A stretch of DNA of 64,000 nucleotides from Patiria miniata (Eukaryota > Echinodermata > Asteroidea > Valvatida > Asterinidae). A program made the position numbers and the translations under genes. The stretch spans positions 37,407,315-37,471,314 of the forward strand of contig NW_024037069.1 in NCBI RefSeq assembly GCF_015706575.1, given 5' to 3'. Within the stretch, counting starts at the first letter, position 1, and each line of letters opens with the position of its first letter. The notes beneath the pieces were generated by a model. The model was not told the DNA's origin and made no database searches. It was given only the letters and a program-made list of their open reading frames with translations. Shown here piece by piece: positions 24,007-35,841 of this stretch.

Positions 24007-26054
24007 AGCCACGCATCAGATCGACAGTAGGGGCATGTGGCATGTATGTGGCCGGACATCTAGAAGGGGTTGGTGTGAATTTTCTGGTAGATACAGGGGC
24101 CAACATAACGATAGTGAGGCCAGAGATTTACTACGCCATACCAGAATCAACGCGACCACGACTAGAGAATAAAGAAATCACCATGGTAACAGCAGATGGC
24201 AAGCCCCTACTTTCCCTTGGGCGTGGGAATTTTCAACTTAAAATCGGCAAGCAGAGCCCTCAGGTACAACATGATGTATGGGTGGCTGAGATCGACATAG
24301 ACGGCATCCTGGGCTATGATTTCATGATGAAATACAACTGTAATCTAGATTTGGGTAAGGCAGAAATGAAACTGCACGACATACCCATAGCGTGCACAGC
24401 CACTGCACGGGCATCAGCATCATCATGCCGCATCACTGCAGACAATACTGTGAACATTCCACCAGGTGGAGAGGTATTGCTACGGGGAAAACTGTACAAA
24501 GGCTTATCTCGCCGGCCATGTGACGAATGTCAACAGTGCGAAAGAATTGAGCACAATGACCATGAAATGCATGATCATGTCATCACAACGAAGCCGACAG
24601 CCATCATTAACTTAGAACCAAATGATGTCTTGCTTAATTGCAAAGAGAAAGAAGAAGTGACGAGCCACAAAGAAAAGTGTATCGACAAAGAAAAATCACC
24701 ATGCAATGGCAATGATGATGAAGTGCATGGTTGCTCAGCCCAACCCGTGTGCACAAATAAAGTTGATAAAAACGAAGACATACAAGATGTAAGCACTGAC
24801 CCCAACGCAAATACTGAGGCGCAAGATGTACCAATAACGTACTGTTCCGTGATTGGAACTACCGAGGCCGGAGAAGAAACCCCAGAGGAAAAGTCTGAAG
24901 AGGGCTGGAGGTCAGGAGACCTCGGATGGACAGCCAAGGACTTGAGAGGGTCGCAACTGGATGACAGAGACATCGGGCAGATACTCCGATGGAAAGAGTC
25001 AAGAGAAGAGCGACCAGACTGGGCAGAAGTCTCTCCCGAGGGCAGAGTAGTTAAATCATATTGGACGCAATGGGAGCGTCTAGAAGTACGTGATGGAGTG
25101 CTGTATAGACGATGGGAATCAGCTGTAGGTGATACAATAACGTGGCAATTAATCCTTCCTTCGAATATGCGTGAAGACTTGATGAGACTTCTTCACTGTG
25201 AACCAACGTCCGGACACTTGGGACGGACTAAGACGTCTGACAGAGTTCAGAAAAGGTTCTACTGGTACGAGTGGCGAAGTGACATTAGCAAGTTTTGCAA
25301 AAGTTGCGATATCTGCGCAACTCGCAAACAGCCGCTGAATCACCGTCGCAGCCTTATGAAGAAGTACAATGTCGGCATACCAATGGAAAGAATAGCCATT
25401 GATGTGATGGGTCCTCTGCAAGTTTCAGATCGAGGGAAATTACCTGCGGACTTGCTAATTGAGCGACCCCTAGAAGAAAAGTACAGTGAGCATACAGAGA
25501 ACGCAGAGAAGTTACTCGAGCACATGGAAACCACACGACGGTATGCGAGAGAACATCTGAAAGTAGCGACAGAAAAACAAAAGAAAAGCTATGACCACAA
25601 AGCAAATGCAGGTGGCTACAACAAAGGAGATGTTGTATGGTTGTACAACCCAACGAAGAAGAAAGGGATAAGTCCTAAACTGCAGAGATACTGGGAAGGC
25701 CCGTACCTGATTACCAAGAGGCTGAGTGATGTCACTTACAGGCTTCAGAAAGGGCCGAAGACAAAACCAAAGGTCGTACATAGTAACCGACTCAAGCCAT
25801 ATTGTGGAAGCAAGCAAGTCAAATGGCTTTGGAAAGAAACAAGCAATAAACAAGACACGAAATGTAGCCGGGAAGAAAAAGAAGTCAGGATGGACTCTGC
25901 AGAACAAGACAGAAACAAAAGAAGTTCGACGAAAGTACAAGTAACAAAGCGGCGAAGGACTGGACGACAAGATAAACCTTTGGCAGAAAACCAAGAAACT
26001 AATCTACGAAGAAGTCAGCGAAGCAGGTGCCAACCAGAAAGATATCGAAATTAG
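23943..26054 (+). pseudogene. pol: pol-like part of the LTR element (protease, integrase segments)
   Basis: This is the pol region of the fossil element. An aspartic protease motif (FLVDTGANITIV) is near its start, an integrase-type zinc-binding pattern (H-x-EPTSGHLG, then C-x2-C) lies in the middle, and a GDVVWLY...GPYLI integrase C-terminal pattern is near the end. A basic tail follows. It belongs to the broken element at 22524-28181 and is not a host gene. Confidence 0.78.
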
Positions 26055-26410
26055 CACCAGTGAACAGGCACATCCGGTAACCTGTAAAGCTCACTATAAC
26101 TCAGGAGAGTTATACTTCTTAGGTGAGGGGGGTGTTATTAGTTTAACACCAGTGAGGGGTTAAGCTCCCTCTACTGCCCCAGCCAGGTGTAGCAGGGGGG
26201 TGTACCTGCATCGCCGAACCCTTTGGGTTTTATCGACTGAGGAGTAATCTGAAGTCAGCCACCACACCTTGTCGCTTGGGGTGTAAAATACAATGCCGGG
26301 TCTACCAGTCTAATAATGCAGCTGCGCGGATCGACATGTCGTCACCATCATCAGGAAGTTAGCCTCAACTATTTCAGTCAATCGAGTTATTCCGCACAAG
26401 ATAATCAAGT

Positions 26411-26600
26411 GTTCAGCGATGGGGCTATCTAGCCCGGCTATCCAGCGCACCAGGGTCAGCCACCCTCAGCTTTAGAGTTCATCGATGGGGCTATCTAGCC
26501 CGGCTATCCAGCGCACCAGGGTTAGCCACCCTCAGCATAGAGTTCATCGATGGAGCAATCTTATCTAGCCGGTACCAGGGTCCGCCAACCTCAGAGGTTC
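26411..26600. repeat. Short minisatellite inside the LTR element, about 65-bp unit
   Basis: About 2.7 direct copies of a unit containing GATGGGGCTATCTAGCCCGG and CACCAGGG, with the third copy diverged. It lies between the last open frame and the right LTR. Non-coding. Confidence 0.75.
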
Positions 26601-27481
26601 CAGAGTGATCATTAGAGAAGATTTGGTAAGATACAAGTTGGTACAAAAACGAACACAGTGAAGAATGGGTCTTGAAATACAAATTTGGGGAGTTTAAATT
26701 TTAATAGAAGTAGCCTGCCGCTTTTGGACGTGATGCGTCCGAAACGCATGTTTCTTTAATAATGTGTGTAGCGCCCTCAAAAGTCGAGGCGCGAATAGCC
26801 TAATGGCAGCGCCCTATAGCTCGGCCTGTGTACCATGTGTAGTGTATACGGCTCGAGTAGAACTGCGGTAAGAAATTTTGCCGTTTTGTTTGAAGTAAAA
26901 AAAAAAATAACGTCAGACGGAAACTGTGTCTGTTCAGTATGGTAGACGCAGGAACAGTTCGTTTTTGTAGAAGACATGTATCGTTGATGTATGTAGGACA
27001 AAGATAAATATTTGTGCGAAATTTGTAAATTGTTCTGCACGGTGTGTATAATAAATGTACATGTACATGCATTCAATAATGACTGTCGTGTTAGTTGTAC
27101 AGACTACGGAAACTAGACGATGTTTGAAAACTGTGATGCTGCTGCTGATTTAAACATCAGAATGGTTTTTCCAAAAATAGAGATTAAGTTATTTAGATTA
27201 AGTAAACGTTTTGGACATTGCTGAGGACGACTGTTGGAATATCTTGGGGTGCATAAATTACTTTCAGTGTGGCGGACAATTCTAATTTAAAGTGACAGGA
27301 CTTTTTAAGCCGTGAGCTTGGCATAAGGAACCAAATATGATTCTTTTATTGAGAACATTGTAAGACTGCCTGGTGCAGTCAAGTCATAGGTAGTTTAATT
27401 ACACATGCATTTTCGTTAACGTTTATTTGGTTCATTCGTAGTTAAATGCGAGGGCGCATTTGTGTCTTAAGTTGGGGAGAA

Positions 27482-28181
27482 TGTAACGAAAATGCAAGTC
27501 ATGATTAATTTCCAGTTAGCACACTTTATTCTTCACTCTGAGAAGATACAGGTTCCTTTCATAAACTTAATTGATAGGACTTACGGAAGATAAGAAGATA
27601 AGTTTAAAGTTACTAACGTGTATTTCAATGAGAAGAATTAATGCCAATACAGTTGACTGTGTACTGATAATAGGGCCTATGATAAACTAATGGTAGAATA
27701 ACTGTTAAATGAAATGACTTGTACAAGTTTAATTCAAGCTTTATAGGTCAAGACGCTATGATTATTATGATTAAGAATAATATTTGGCGCAGTGGTTTAT
27801 GGCCAATCAGAGCATTGCAAGAGGCATTTTGTTATGATGCGCTAGCTCCTTGCGTTATGTACGCGCCCAAACGCTATAAAAGACGAGCCAAGTCAGGGCT
27901 CGGTGTTCAGATCGTGACTGGTTCTGGCCCGGTGAGGAACTTCACATAGAAGAAGGAGCGCGTCGTACTCAACGTTCGATTGCAATGCACATTGGCGCTC
28001 CGCCTCATCGTTATCCACATAGACATTAGATTATACGCATCGGGCACGGTGTGTGCCAACAGTATTGGAAGATAATAAAACCGTTATTATTATTTGAAGA
28101 AGAACACGATCTCTCCAGTCAGAATTCTTGTCTAGTCTCTAGTCATCTAGTACTTGAACCAGTGATTTCGCGCCCGTTACA
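27482..28181. mobile_element. 700-bp LTR (right LTR of the element)
   Basis: The same TGTAACG...CGTTACA sequence as 21575-22274, followed by GTAT and the satellite unit start. It carries the same TATAAAAG box. Confidence 0.88.
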
Positions 28182-29984
28182 GTATTATATGATTATCAGA
28201 GCTATAAGTATAACTTCCATTAGAAGGATTTTTTATTTTTTTTTTTATTTTTTTTTTTTATATTATTATTTTGTTTTAATTTTTTAAAAGGAAATTGGGG
28301 AAGACTAATCAGCATGGCTAGGAGGATATTTTTTATAAGGAACATTGGGGAAAACTAACCAGCATGGCTAGGAGGATATTTTTTAAAAAGAAAAATGGGG
28401 AAGACTAACCAGCATGGCTAGGAGGATATTTTTTTTAGAAGGAAAATTGGGGAAGACTAACCAGCATGGCTAGGAGGATATTTTTTAGAAGGAAAATTGG
28501 GGAAGACTAACCAGCATGGTTAGGAGGATATTTTTTAGAAGGAAAAATGGGAAAGACTAACCAGCATGGCTAGGAGGATATTTTTTAGAAGGAAAATTGG
28601 GGAAGACTAACCAGCATGGCTAGGAGGATATTTTTTAGAAGGAAAATTGGGGAAAACTAACCAGTATGGCTAGGAGAATATTGTTAAAAAACAAAGTTGG
28701 GAAGACTAACCAGCATGGCTCGGAGGGTACTTTTTAGAAGGAAAATTGGCACAGCTAGTAGCCTAGCATGAATACTAAAGGAAGTTTACGTTAGGCCGTA
28801 CAAACGCAGCGTGGAAATTTCAAGGATTGTAAGGAACGGATCATTAAAACATACACCGGAAAGTGAAGTAGTTTATAGGTTAGTATAAGTAGTAAGGAAT
28901 GCCGGCATGTAAAAGCTCTTACCAGTCTGTTTTGGTAAATTTGACAAGAAACCAGAAATTTGTCTAAAAAGCGAGACTCATCAGGTACAGTTCGCTAGAC
29001 CTTGGGTAGGTTTCGTCTCGAGACTGTACGACCTACCCCGTAAGAACTTTTACGTGTTGATGTTATATCATAATTTAAATTTCAAGGAAGGGGGTATTTA
29101 ATTGGGTTGTAAGAGTATAATTTTCATTAGAGATCAACTCACCTAAAACGATAAGACGTCCGCTCATTAAAGCCGAGGATATGGTGTTAAGAGGTCACGT
29201 TCAAAGGTACAAGTACATGTAGTAAAGGAATTGCGTTTCAACGTCAGAAGAATACGTGTTGTTCTTATGGTAGCTGGGAGCAAAGTGTGACGTGACGCCG
29301 GCGCGACGCACGGTTTTTTGAAAACGTATAAGATACACGCGTATCATACGCGCGCGTAATAATGAATCGTTGTGCGTATCAATGAAATGAGTGGCACAAT
29401 ATCAGTGCGGGGTCGACGTAAGTAAAAAACGCAGCTCAGAGATTGTTATAGGTTAAATACAATTTTTTTAGTTAAGCATCTCGTTCATAAAATTTATTTG
29501 ATAATTTAATAATTTTTAAAATCTTATTTACGTGTAAGAAATAAGATGTTCACAAAATAAGATAACGTTCGTGAAAAGAAAGAAGAAAGAGTTAAATAAG
29601 AATGGAAAATGCAGGGAGAAGAGAAAAAGGATTACAGGGAACGGCCCCGCAGACTCTCGAGAATTACGTAAGAACGCCAGTGCAAATCTGTCGACTTGTC
29701 TTTCAATTGTTTTCGTATTGCTACAAACATAAGGTCTATAGCTGTCCCTAGGCGTACCTCACGATACGTCAGACGATCAGACGATGCTCGTGGAGAAAGG
29801 GGGTTTAAACCGTTCGGAAAGTGCCTTTAAATGAGCTTGACGACCAGTTATAAAGATCCAATCATTGCCAAGCTCGGCACGAGGGGATACAAATGTTTAC
29901 AGACACAAAGATGGCAACAAGTAAAACGACAGAACGAACGAAAATCTTTTTTGCCTGGAATTGAATTCTTTATTTTAGTTGAAG
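28182..29984. repeat. Clean satellite unit, 1803 bp
   Basis: A complete unit without insertions. It serves as the empty-site reference for the MITEs in the unit starting at 18145. The internal about 50-bp repeats occupy roughly 28,290-28,745. Confidence 0.9.
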
Positions 29985-31783
29985 GTATTATATGATTATC
30001 AGAGCTATAAGTATAACTTCCATTAGAAGGATTTTTTTATTTTTTTTTTATTTTTTTATATTATTATTTTGTTTTAATTTTTTAAAAGGAAATTGGGGAA
30101 GACTAATCAGCATGGCTAGGAGGATATTTTTTATAAGGAACATTGGGGAAAACTAACCAGCATGGCTAGGAGGATATTTTTTTAAAAGAAAAATGGGGAA
30201 GACTAACCAGCATGGCTAGGAGGATATTTTTTTTTGGAGGAAAATTGGGGAAGACTAACCAGCATGGCTAGGAGGATATTTTTTAGAAGGAAAATTGGGG
30301 AAGACTAACCAGCATGGTTAGGAGGATATTGTTTAGAAGGAAAAATGGGAAAGACTAACCAGCATGGCTAGGAGGATATTTTTTAGAAGGAAAATTGGGG
30401 AAGACTAACCAGCATGGCTAGGAGGATATTTTTTTAGAAGGAAAATTGGGGAAAACTAACCAGTATGGCTAGGAGAATATTGTTAAAAAACAAAGTTGGG
30501 AAGACTAACCAGCATGGCTCGGAGGGTACTTTTTAGAAGGAAAATTGGCACAGCTAGTAGCCTAGCATGAATACTAAAGGAAGTTTACGTTAGGCCGTAC
30601 AAACGCAGCGTGGAAATTTCAAGGATTGTAAGGAACGGATCATTAAAACATACACCGGAAAGTGAAGTAGTTTATAGGTTAGTATAAGTAGTAAGGAATG
30701 CCGGCATGTAAAAGCTCTTACCAGTCTGTTTTGGTAAATTTGACAAGAAACCAGAAATTTGTCTAAAAAGCGAGACTCATCAGGTACAGTTCGCTAGACC
30801 TTGGGTAGGTTTCGTCTCGAGACTGTACGACCTACCCCGTAAGAACTTTTACGTGTTGATGTTATATCATAATTTAAATTTCAAGGAAGGGGGTATTTAA
30901 TTGGGTTGTAAGAGTATAATTTTCATTAGAGATCAACTCACCTAAAACGATAAGACGTCCGCTCATTAAAGCCGAGGATATGGTGTTAAGAGGTCACGTT
31001 CAAAGGTACAAGTACATGTAGTAAAGGAATTGCGTTTCAACGTCAGAAGAATACGTGTTGTTCTTATGGTAGCTGGGAGCAAAGTGTGACGTGACGCCGG
31101 CGCGACGCACGGTTTTTTGAAAACGTATAAGATACACGCGTATCATACGCGCGCGTAATAATGAATCGTTGTGCGTATCAATGAAATGAGTGGCACAATA
31201 TCAGTGCGGGGTCGACGTAAGTAAAAAACGCAGCTCAGAGATTGTTATAGGTTAAATACAAATTTTTTAGTTAAGCATCTCGTTCATAAAATTTATTTGA
31301 TAATTTAATAATTTTTAAAATCTTATTTACGTGTAAGAAATAAGATGTTCACAAAATAAGATAACGTTCGTGAAAAGAAAGAAGAAAGAGTTAAATAAGA
31401 ATGGAAAATGCAGGGAGAAGAGAAAAAGGATTACAGGGAACGGCCCCGCAGACTCTCGAGAATTACGTAAGAACGCCAGTGCAAATCTGTCGACTTGTCT
31501 TTCAATTGTTTTCGTATTGCTACAAACATAAGGTCTATAGCTGTCCCTAGGCGTACCTCACGATACGTCAGACGATCAGACGATGCTCGTGGAGAAAGGG
31601 GGTTTAAACCGTTCGGAAAGTGCCTTTAAATGAGCTTGACGACCAGTTATAAAGATCCAATCATTGCCAAGCTCGGCACGAGGGGATACAAATGTTTACA
31701 GACACAAAGATGGCAACAAGTAAAACGACAGAACGAACGAAAATCTTTTTTGCCTGGAATTGAATTCTTTATTTTAGTTGAAG
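29985..31783. repeat. Clean satellite unit, 1799 bp
   Basis: The next complete unit, differing from its neighbour by poly-T length and a few substitutions. A last partial unit follows at 31784-33147. Confidence 0.9.
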
Positions 31784-33316
31784 GTATTATATGATTATCA
31801 GAGCTATAACTATAACTTCCATTAGAAGGATTTTTTTTTTTTTTTTTTTTTTTTTTATATTATTATTTTGTTTTAATTTTTTAAAAGGAAATTGGGGAAG
31901 ACTAATCAGCATGGCTAGGAGGATATTTTTTATAAGGAACATTGGGGAAAACTAACCAGCATGGCTAGGAGGATATTTTTTAAAAAGAAAAATGGGGAAG
32001 ACTAACCAGCATGGCTAGGAGGATATTTTTTTTAGAAGGAAAATTGGGGAAGACTAACCAGCATGGCTAGGAGGATATTTTTTAGAAGGAAAATTGGGGA
32101 AGACTAACCAGCATGGTTAGGAGGATATTGTTTAGAAGGAAAAATGGGAAAGACTAACCAGCATGGCTAGGAGGATATTTTTTAGAAGGAAAATTGGGGA
32201 AGACTAACCAGCATGGCTAGGAGGATATTTTTTTAGAAGGAAAATTGGGGAAAACTAACCAGTATGGCTAGGAGAATATTGTTAAAAAACAAAGTTGGGA
32301 AGACTAACCAGCATGGCTCGGAGGGTACTTTTTAGAAGGAAAATTGGCACAGCTAGTAGCCTAGCATGAATACTAAAGGAAGTTTACGTTAGGCCGTACA
32401 AACGCAGCGTGGAAATTTCAAGGATTGTAAGGAACGGATCATTAAAACATACACCGGAAAGTGAAGTAGTTTATAGGTTAGTATAAGTAGTAAGGAATGC
32501 CGGCATGTAAAAGCTCTTACCAGTCTGTTTTGGTAAATTTGACAAGAAACCAGAAATTTGTCTAAAAAGCGAGACTCATCAGGTACAGTTCGCTAGACCT
32601 TGGGTAGGTTTCGTCTCGAGACTGTACGACCTACCCCGTAAGAACTTTTACGTGTTGATGTTATATCATAAATTAAATTTCAAGGAAGGGGGTATTTAAT
32701 TGGGTTGTAAGAGTATAATTTTCATTAGAGATCAACTCACCTAAAACGATAAGACGTCCGCTCATTAAAGCCGAGGATATGGTGTTAAGAGGTCACGTTC
32801 AAAGGTACAAGCTAGTACATGTAGTAAAGGAATTGCGTTTCAACGTCAGAAGAATACGTGTTGTTCTTATGGTAGCTGGGAGCAAAGTGTGACGTGACGC
32901 CGGCGCGACGCACGGTTTTTTGAAAACGTATAAGATACACGCGTATCATACGCGCGCGTAATAATGAATCGTTGTGCGTATCAATGAAATGAGTGGCACA
33001 ATATCAGTGCGGGGTCGACGTAAGTAAAAAACGCAGCTCAGAGATTGTTATAGGTTAAATACAAATTTTTTAGTTAAGCATCTCGTTCATAAAATTTATT
33101 TGATAATTTAATAATTTTTAAAATCTTATTTACGTGTAAGAAATAAGTATGTGTGGTTTTGAAAAGAGTCAGAGGGTACTCAACATTTCAGACAGTATGC
33201 TCTGCCTGTCTTCAGGAGACTGAGGGATTCCAACGGTGATTGAACTATTGGTAATGTTGTCATACAGATTTCTAAAGATTCATTTTGTTTAAAAGAGACT
33301 CTGTTTTATTATGCAG

Positions 33317-34243
33317 TTGTACCATTCCAGTCTTCAAGCAGTGCGTATGATGTACGGAGAAGCCGGGGTGTTGACGTTCTTCAAGGGTCTACTACCGACC
33401 ATGCTGCAGGTTTTCCCACACGCTGGCTTCCAGTTTGGATTCTATGCACTCTTCAAAAGAGTCTGGGAGGTTGTCATGGACCAGCCCGAGAAAACCTCTG
33501 GCATCCATGTACCAAGTGAGTGCTTTTCACTTTTGATGCCAGAGGGCGCTCTTTTTGCTAATCACTTTATTCAGATTTCGTAAATTTGAGGGTTATTTGG
33601 CATTAGAATTGAGTAAAAAAACTAGTCATCTACACTCTGCGTCTGGTTTAATTACCCCCAAAAAGACCCTTTTTGTGTGTGTACGTGTTCTTCATAACCC
33701 CCCGAGGACATAGACACACAAAGGGAGAAGAACAGATCCTTTCAGTCCTCGGGAGTTGGGTCTTTTGTTCAAAATGGTTCTCTGTAGTAGGTTTGTGTGC
33801 TTAGTCTATGGGAGAGTGTTATATTATAGGGACAAAGGGAAACACAAAGCATTGTCCTCGGGTGTATAGTAAACCAAGAGAAAAACAAGAAAATTGTATC
33901 CTATCGGTAATTAATCGTTCACAACTTGTTCTATACAGCGGCCTTGAAGTCCTTCACCTGCGGTGCCTTATCTGGCCTCTGTGCCAAAACAGCAGTCTAC
34001 CCTCTAGACCTCGTCAAAAAACGCCTCCAAGTCCAGGGCTTCGAAGAGGCTCGGAAATCCTTTGGCAAAGTGCAGCGGTACAACAGCATGCTGCACTGTG
34101 TGGCGTGCACCGTGAAGGAAGAAGGCATAAGGGGCATGTACAAAGGACTCTGGCCGAGTACACTCAAAGCCATCGGAACTGTGGGCTTCACGTTTTGCTT
34201 TTACGAGAAGGCGTGCCACTTTCTAGAAAGACGATACTTGTAA
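33317..34243 (+). CDS. SLC25A19: Mitochondrial thiamine pyrophosphate carrier, last two exons (copy B, probably partial)
   Basis: Exons are 33317-33515 (acceptor ATTATGCAG; donor GTGAGT) and 33939-34243 (stop TAA), with a phase-1 intron. The first exon gives the end of the second carrier repeat (YGEAGVLTFFKGLLPTMLQV, then HAGFQFGFYALFKR). The second exon encodes the same protein as copy A, with PLDLVKKR intact. Only about 170 codons of roughly 320 are visible. Intron sequence begins at 33148, directly after the satellite, and no earlier exon is seen back to 17.9 kb. This copy is therefore probably a 5'-truncated duplicate, unless exons lie beyond the array. The visible coding sequence is undamaged and almost the same as copy A, which implies a recent duplication. 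Confidence 0.8.
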
Positions 34244-35017
34244 TTTCACTCTGATGTACAGTCTCTGCAGTGCCTGGTGCAATGTAGTTTTATCCTGAGG
34301 GATTCCTAGAGATTTTTTTTTTCTAATTGATTAATACATGCATGCATCGAAAGGAAACCAAATGAAGCGTCTTTTTTTTTGATAAACAGAAATACAGCTA
34401 ATTGAGAAAGGTGATATTTTGTTATTTTAAGTTTGTAAATGTCAGAGCATCTGAAGATGCAGAAAACTTGAAATGCTACACAAGTACAGCTACTTCGTGT
34501 CGTCAGGAACAGTTGTCTCTCAAAAGCATTCATCTTAAGTTCATCACAAGTCCTCGCAAGTCAGTCACAAGTCAAATCACAAGTTTTTCAAACTGCGACA
34601 ATGGCATGCCTATTGTTCATCCCTTTTTACTTGTGCCTGACCTTCTCGGTTGTTACCGAACTTGTAGTGGAATCTATACAAGTACCCATGGAATAAACTT
34701 ATATTGAGAACAATTTTGTGTAAGTATCCATATTTATGGATTGTATTAAAACAGTCGGACGCAACACTTTGGTTTCATTAGGTGTATTTGTACCTGCTTC
34801 ATATAATGTCTCTGTTACTTGTGACTAGACTTGTGATTTACTTTTGATCGGACTTGTGATGGACTTGTGAGAGCCCCATAGGTGTGGCTCAAATACTGGA
34901 CTTTCTCCATGTTGGGAGCAACACAGTGGTGATAGAAAACGTGAGGAAAAATTGTTTTTGAGGAAATCGAGATCGGGACTGTTTTTTTCAGTTGATATTC
35001 ACTACGGAAGATACATA
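34244..35017. other. 3' UTR-like and non-coding sequence (block B)
   Basis: Equivalent to 837-2012 without the Harbinger-like MITE, and with a small deletion before TTGTTACCGAAC. The candidate AATAAA is at 34692-34697. No gene is seen. Confidence 0.5.
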
Positions 35018-35264
35018 CCTGGGCCCAATTTCACGGCGCTGCTAAGCACAAACATTTGCTTAGCACAAAAAAGTCTGACTTATAAAAGCAGGTTACCTGC
35101 CAAAACTCCATGTGATTTTCATGCTAAGCAAACAACAGCTGAATACTAATCACGAGCAATGTACATCACATGGAGTTTTGGCTGGTAACCTGCCTTTATA
35201 AGCCAGACTTTTTTTGTGCTAAGCAAGTTTTTGTGCTTAGCAGCGCAGTGAAATTTGCCCCTGG
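35018..35264. mobile_element. Short inverted-repeat MITE, CCTGGGCCC end (block B copy)
   Basis: Same site and structure as 2013-2240. This copy has an extra AAGCAAGTTTTTGTGCTTAG-type segment near its right end, shared with block C. Confidence 0.65.
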
Positions 35265-35355
35265 TTAATTACCAGGAAAAATTGAATTCCGTTCCTGTAC
35301 ACGTCTAGTTAGCCTGTAATTTTCTGGTGAAATTTGCAGAAAGTCTGATTGCAGT

Positions 35356-35833
35356 CACTGATCTCTATATAAAGACTGGATAGCAGATATGCATACAACA
35401 TTCACACAGTAGACTTTGCATATTGACCAATTCGCCCCCGGTCTCACGAAGATGGCCGCGTATAATACGAACGTTCTACGCGTAAATACGCGCGCGTTGT
35501 ATCAACAGTTGACGCGCATTTTGGTCACGTACACATATTATGATGTTCTAAAAGGGACACATTTCCGTAGTGATTATTACTTCAAAACGCCGAAAAAGTT
35601 ATATTTGCGGCATTTTAGTAACCACGACGTTAGAAAAATTGTAGTTAACCTTGGTCAGTGATGGTGGTCAAAATATAAGTCAAGTAACCGCGACGTTACA
35701 AAAGAAATCATGCTGTCTATAAAAACGACAACTTGTTCTTTGTAGATCACCAGCCGGTCTCACCAATATGGCGTCAAATTCGTACATTGTGCGGCTCTTT
35801 ATTAGCTATCCAGTCTTTATATAGAGATCAGTG
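35356..35833. mobile_element. hAT-like MITE, 478 bp, 8-bp target duplication (copy 2)
   Basis: The same terminal repeats as 20343-20821. ATTGCAGT is duplicated at 35348-35355 and 35834-35841. Block C has the single-copy site (CTGATTGCAGTATTTTTC at about 54,911-54,928), so the insertion came after the B/C split. Interior similarity to the satellite copy is very high. Confidence 0.92.
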
Positions 35834-35841
35834 ATTGCAGT

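Larger units (their letters stand above)
22524..28181 (+). mobile_element. Ty3/gypsy-like LTR retrotransposon, broken
   Basis: A partial LTR (22524-22719) is followed by an internal region (22720-27481) and a complete 700-bp LTR (27482-28181) flanked by GTAT. Recognisable parts are a gag region with a CCHC zinc knuckle, an aspartic protease with a DTGAN motif, and integrase-related segments (a histidine/cysteine zinc-binding region and a GPY-type C-terminal region). A purine-rich tract (GGGGAGA) precedes the right LTR. The element is broken, with at least two breaks. The near-identity of its LTRs suggests a young insertion into the satellite. Confidence 0.85.
17871..33147. repeat. Satellite array of about 1.8-kb units (with insertions)
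   Basis: Tandem units each begin GTATTATATGATTATCAG. Starts are at 18145, 22275 (fragment), 28182, 29985 and 31784, after a partial unit at 17871-18144. Clean units are 1803 bp (28182-29984) and 1799 bp (29985-31783). Each contains a poly-T tract, about nine copies of an about 50-bp repeat (GGGGAAGACTAACCAGCATG core), and about 1.1 kb of unique sequence with CGCGCG patches. The first full unit is enlarged by three MITEs, and an LTR element splits the array. The array stops at 33147 next to SLC25A19 copy B. Confidence 0.9.

Noticed and set aside
26700-27480. Possible envelope or extra gene before the right LTR
   Set aside because: No open frame with a signal peptide, membrane segment or other recognisable feature was seen; the stretch is treated as non-coding sequence of the LTR element.
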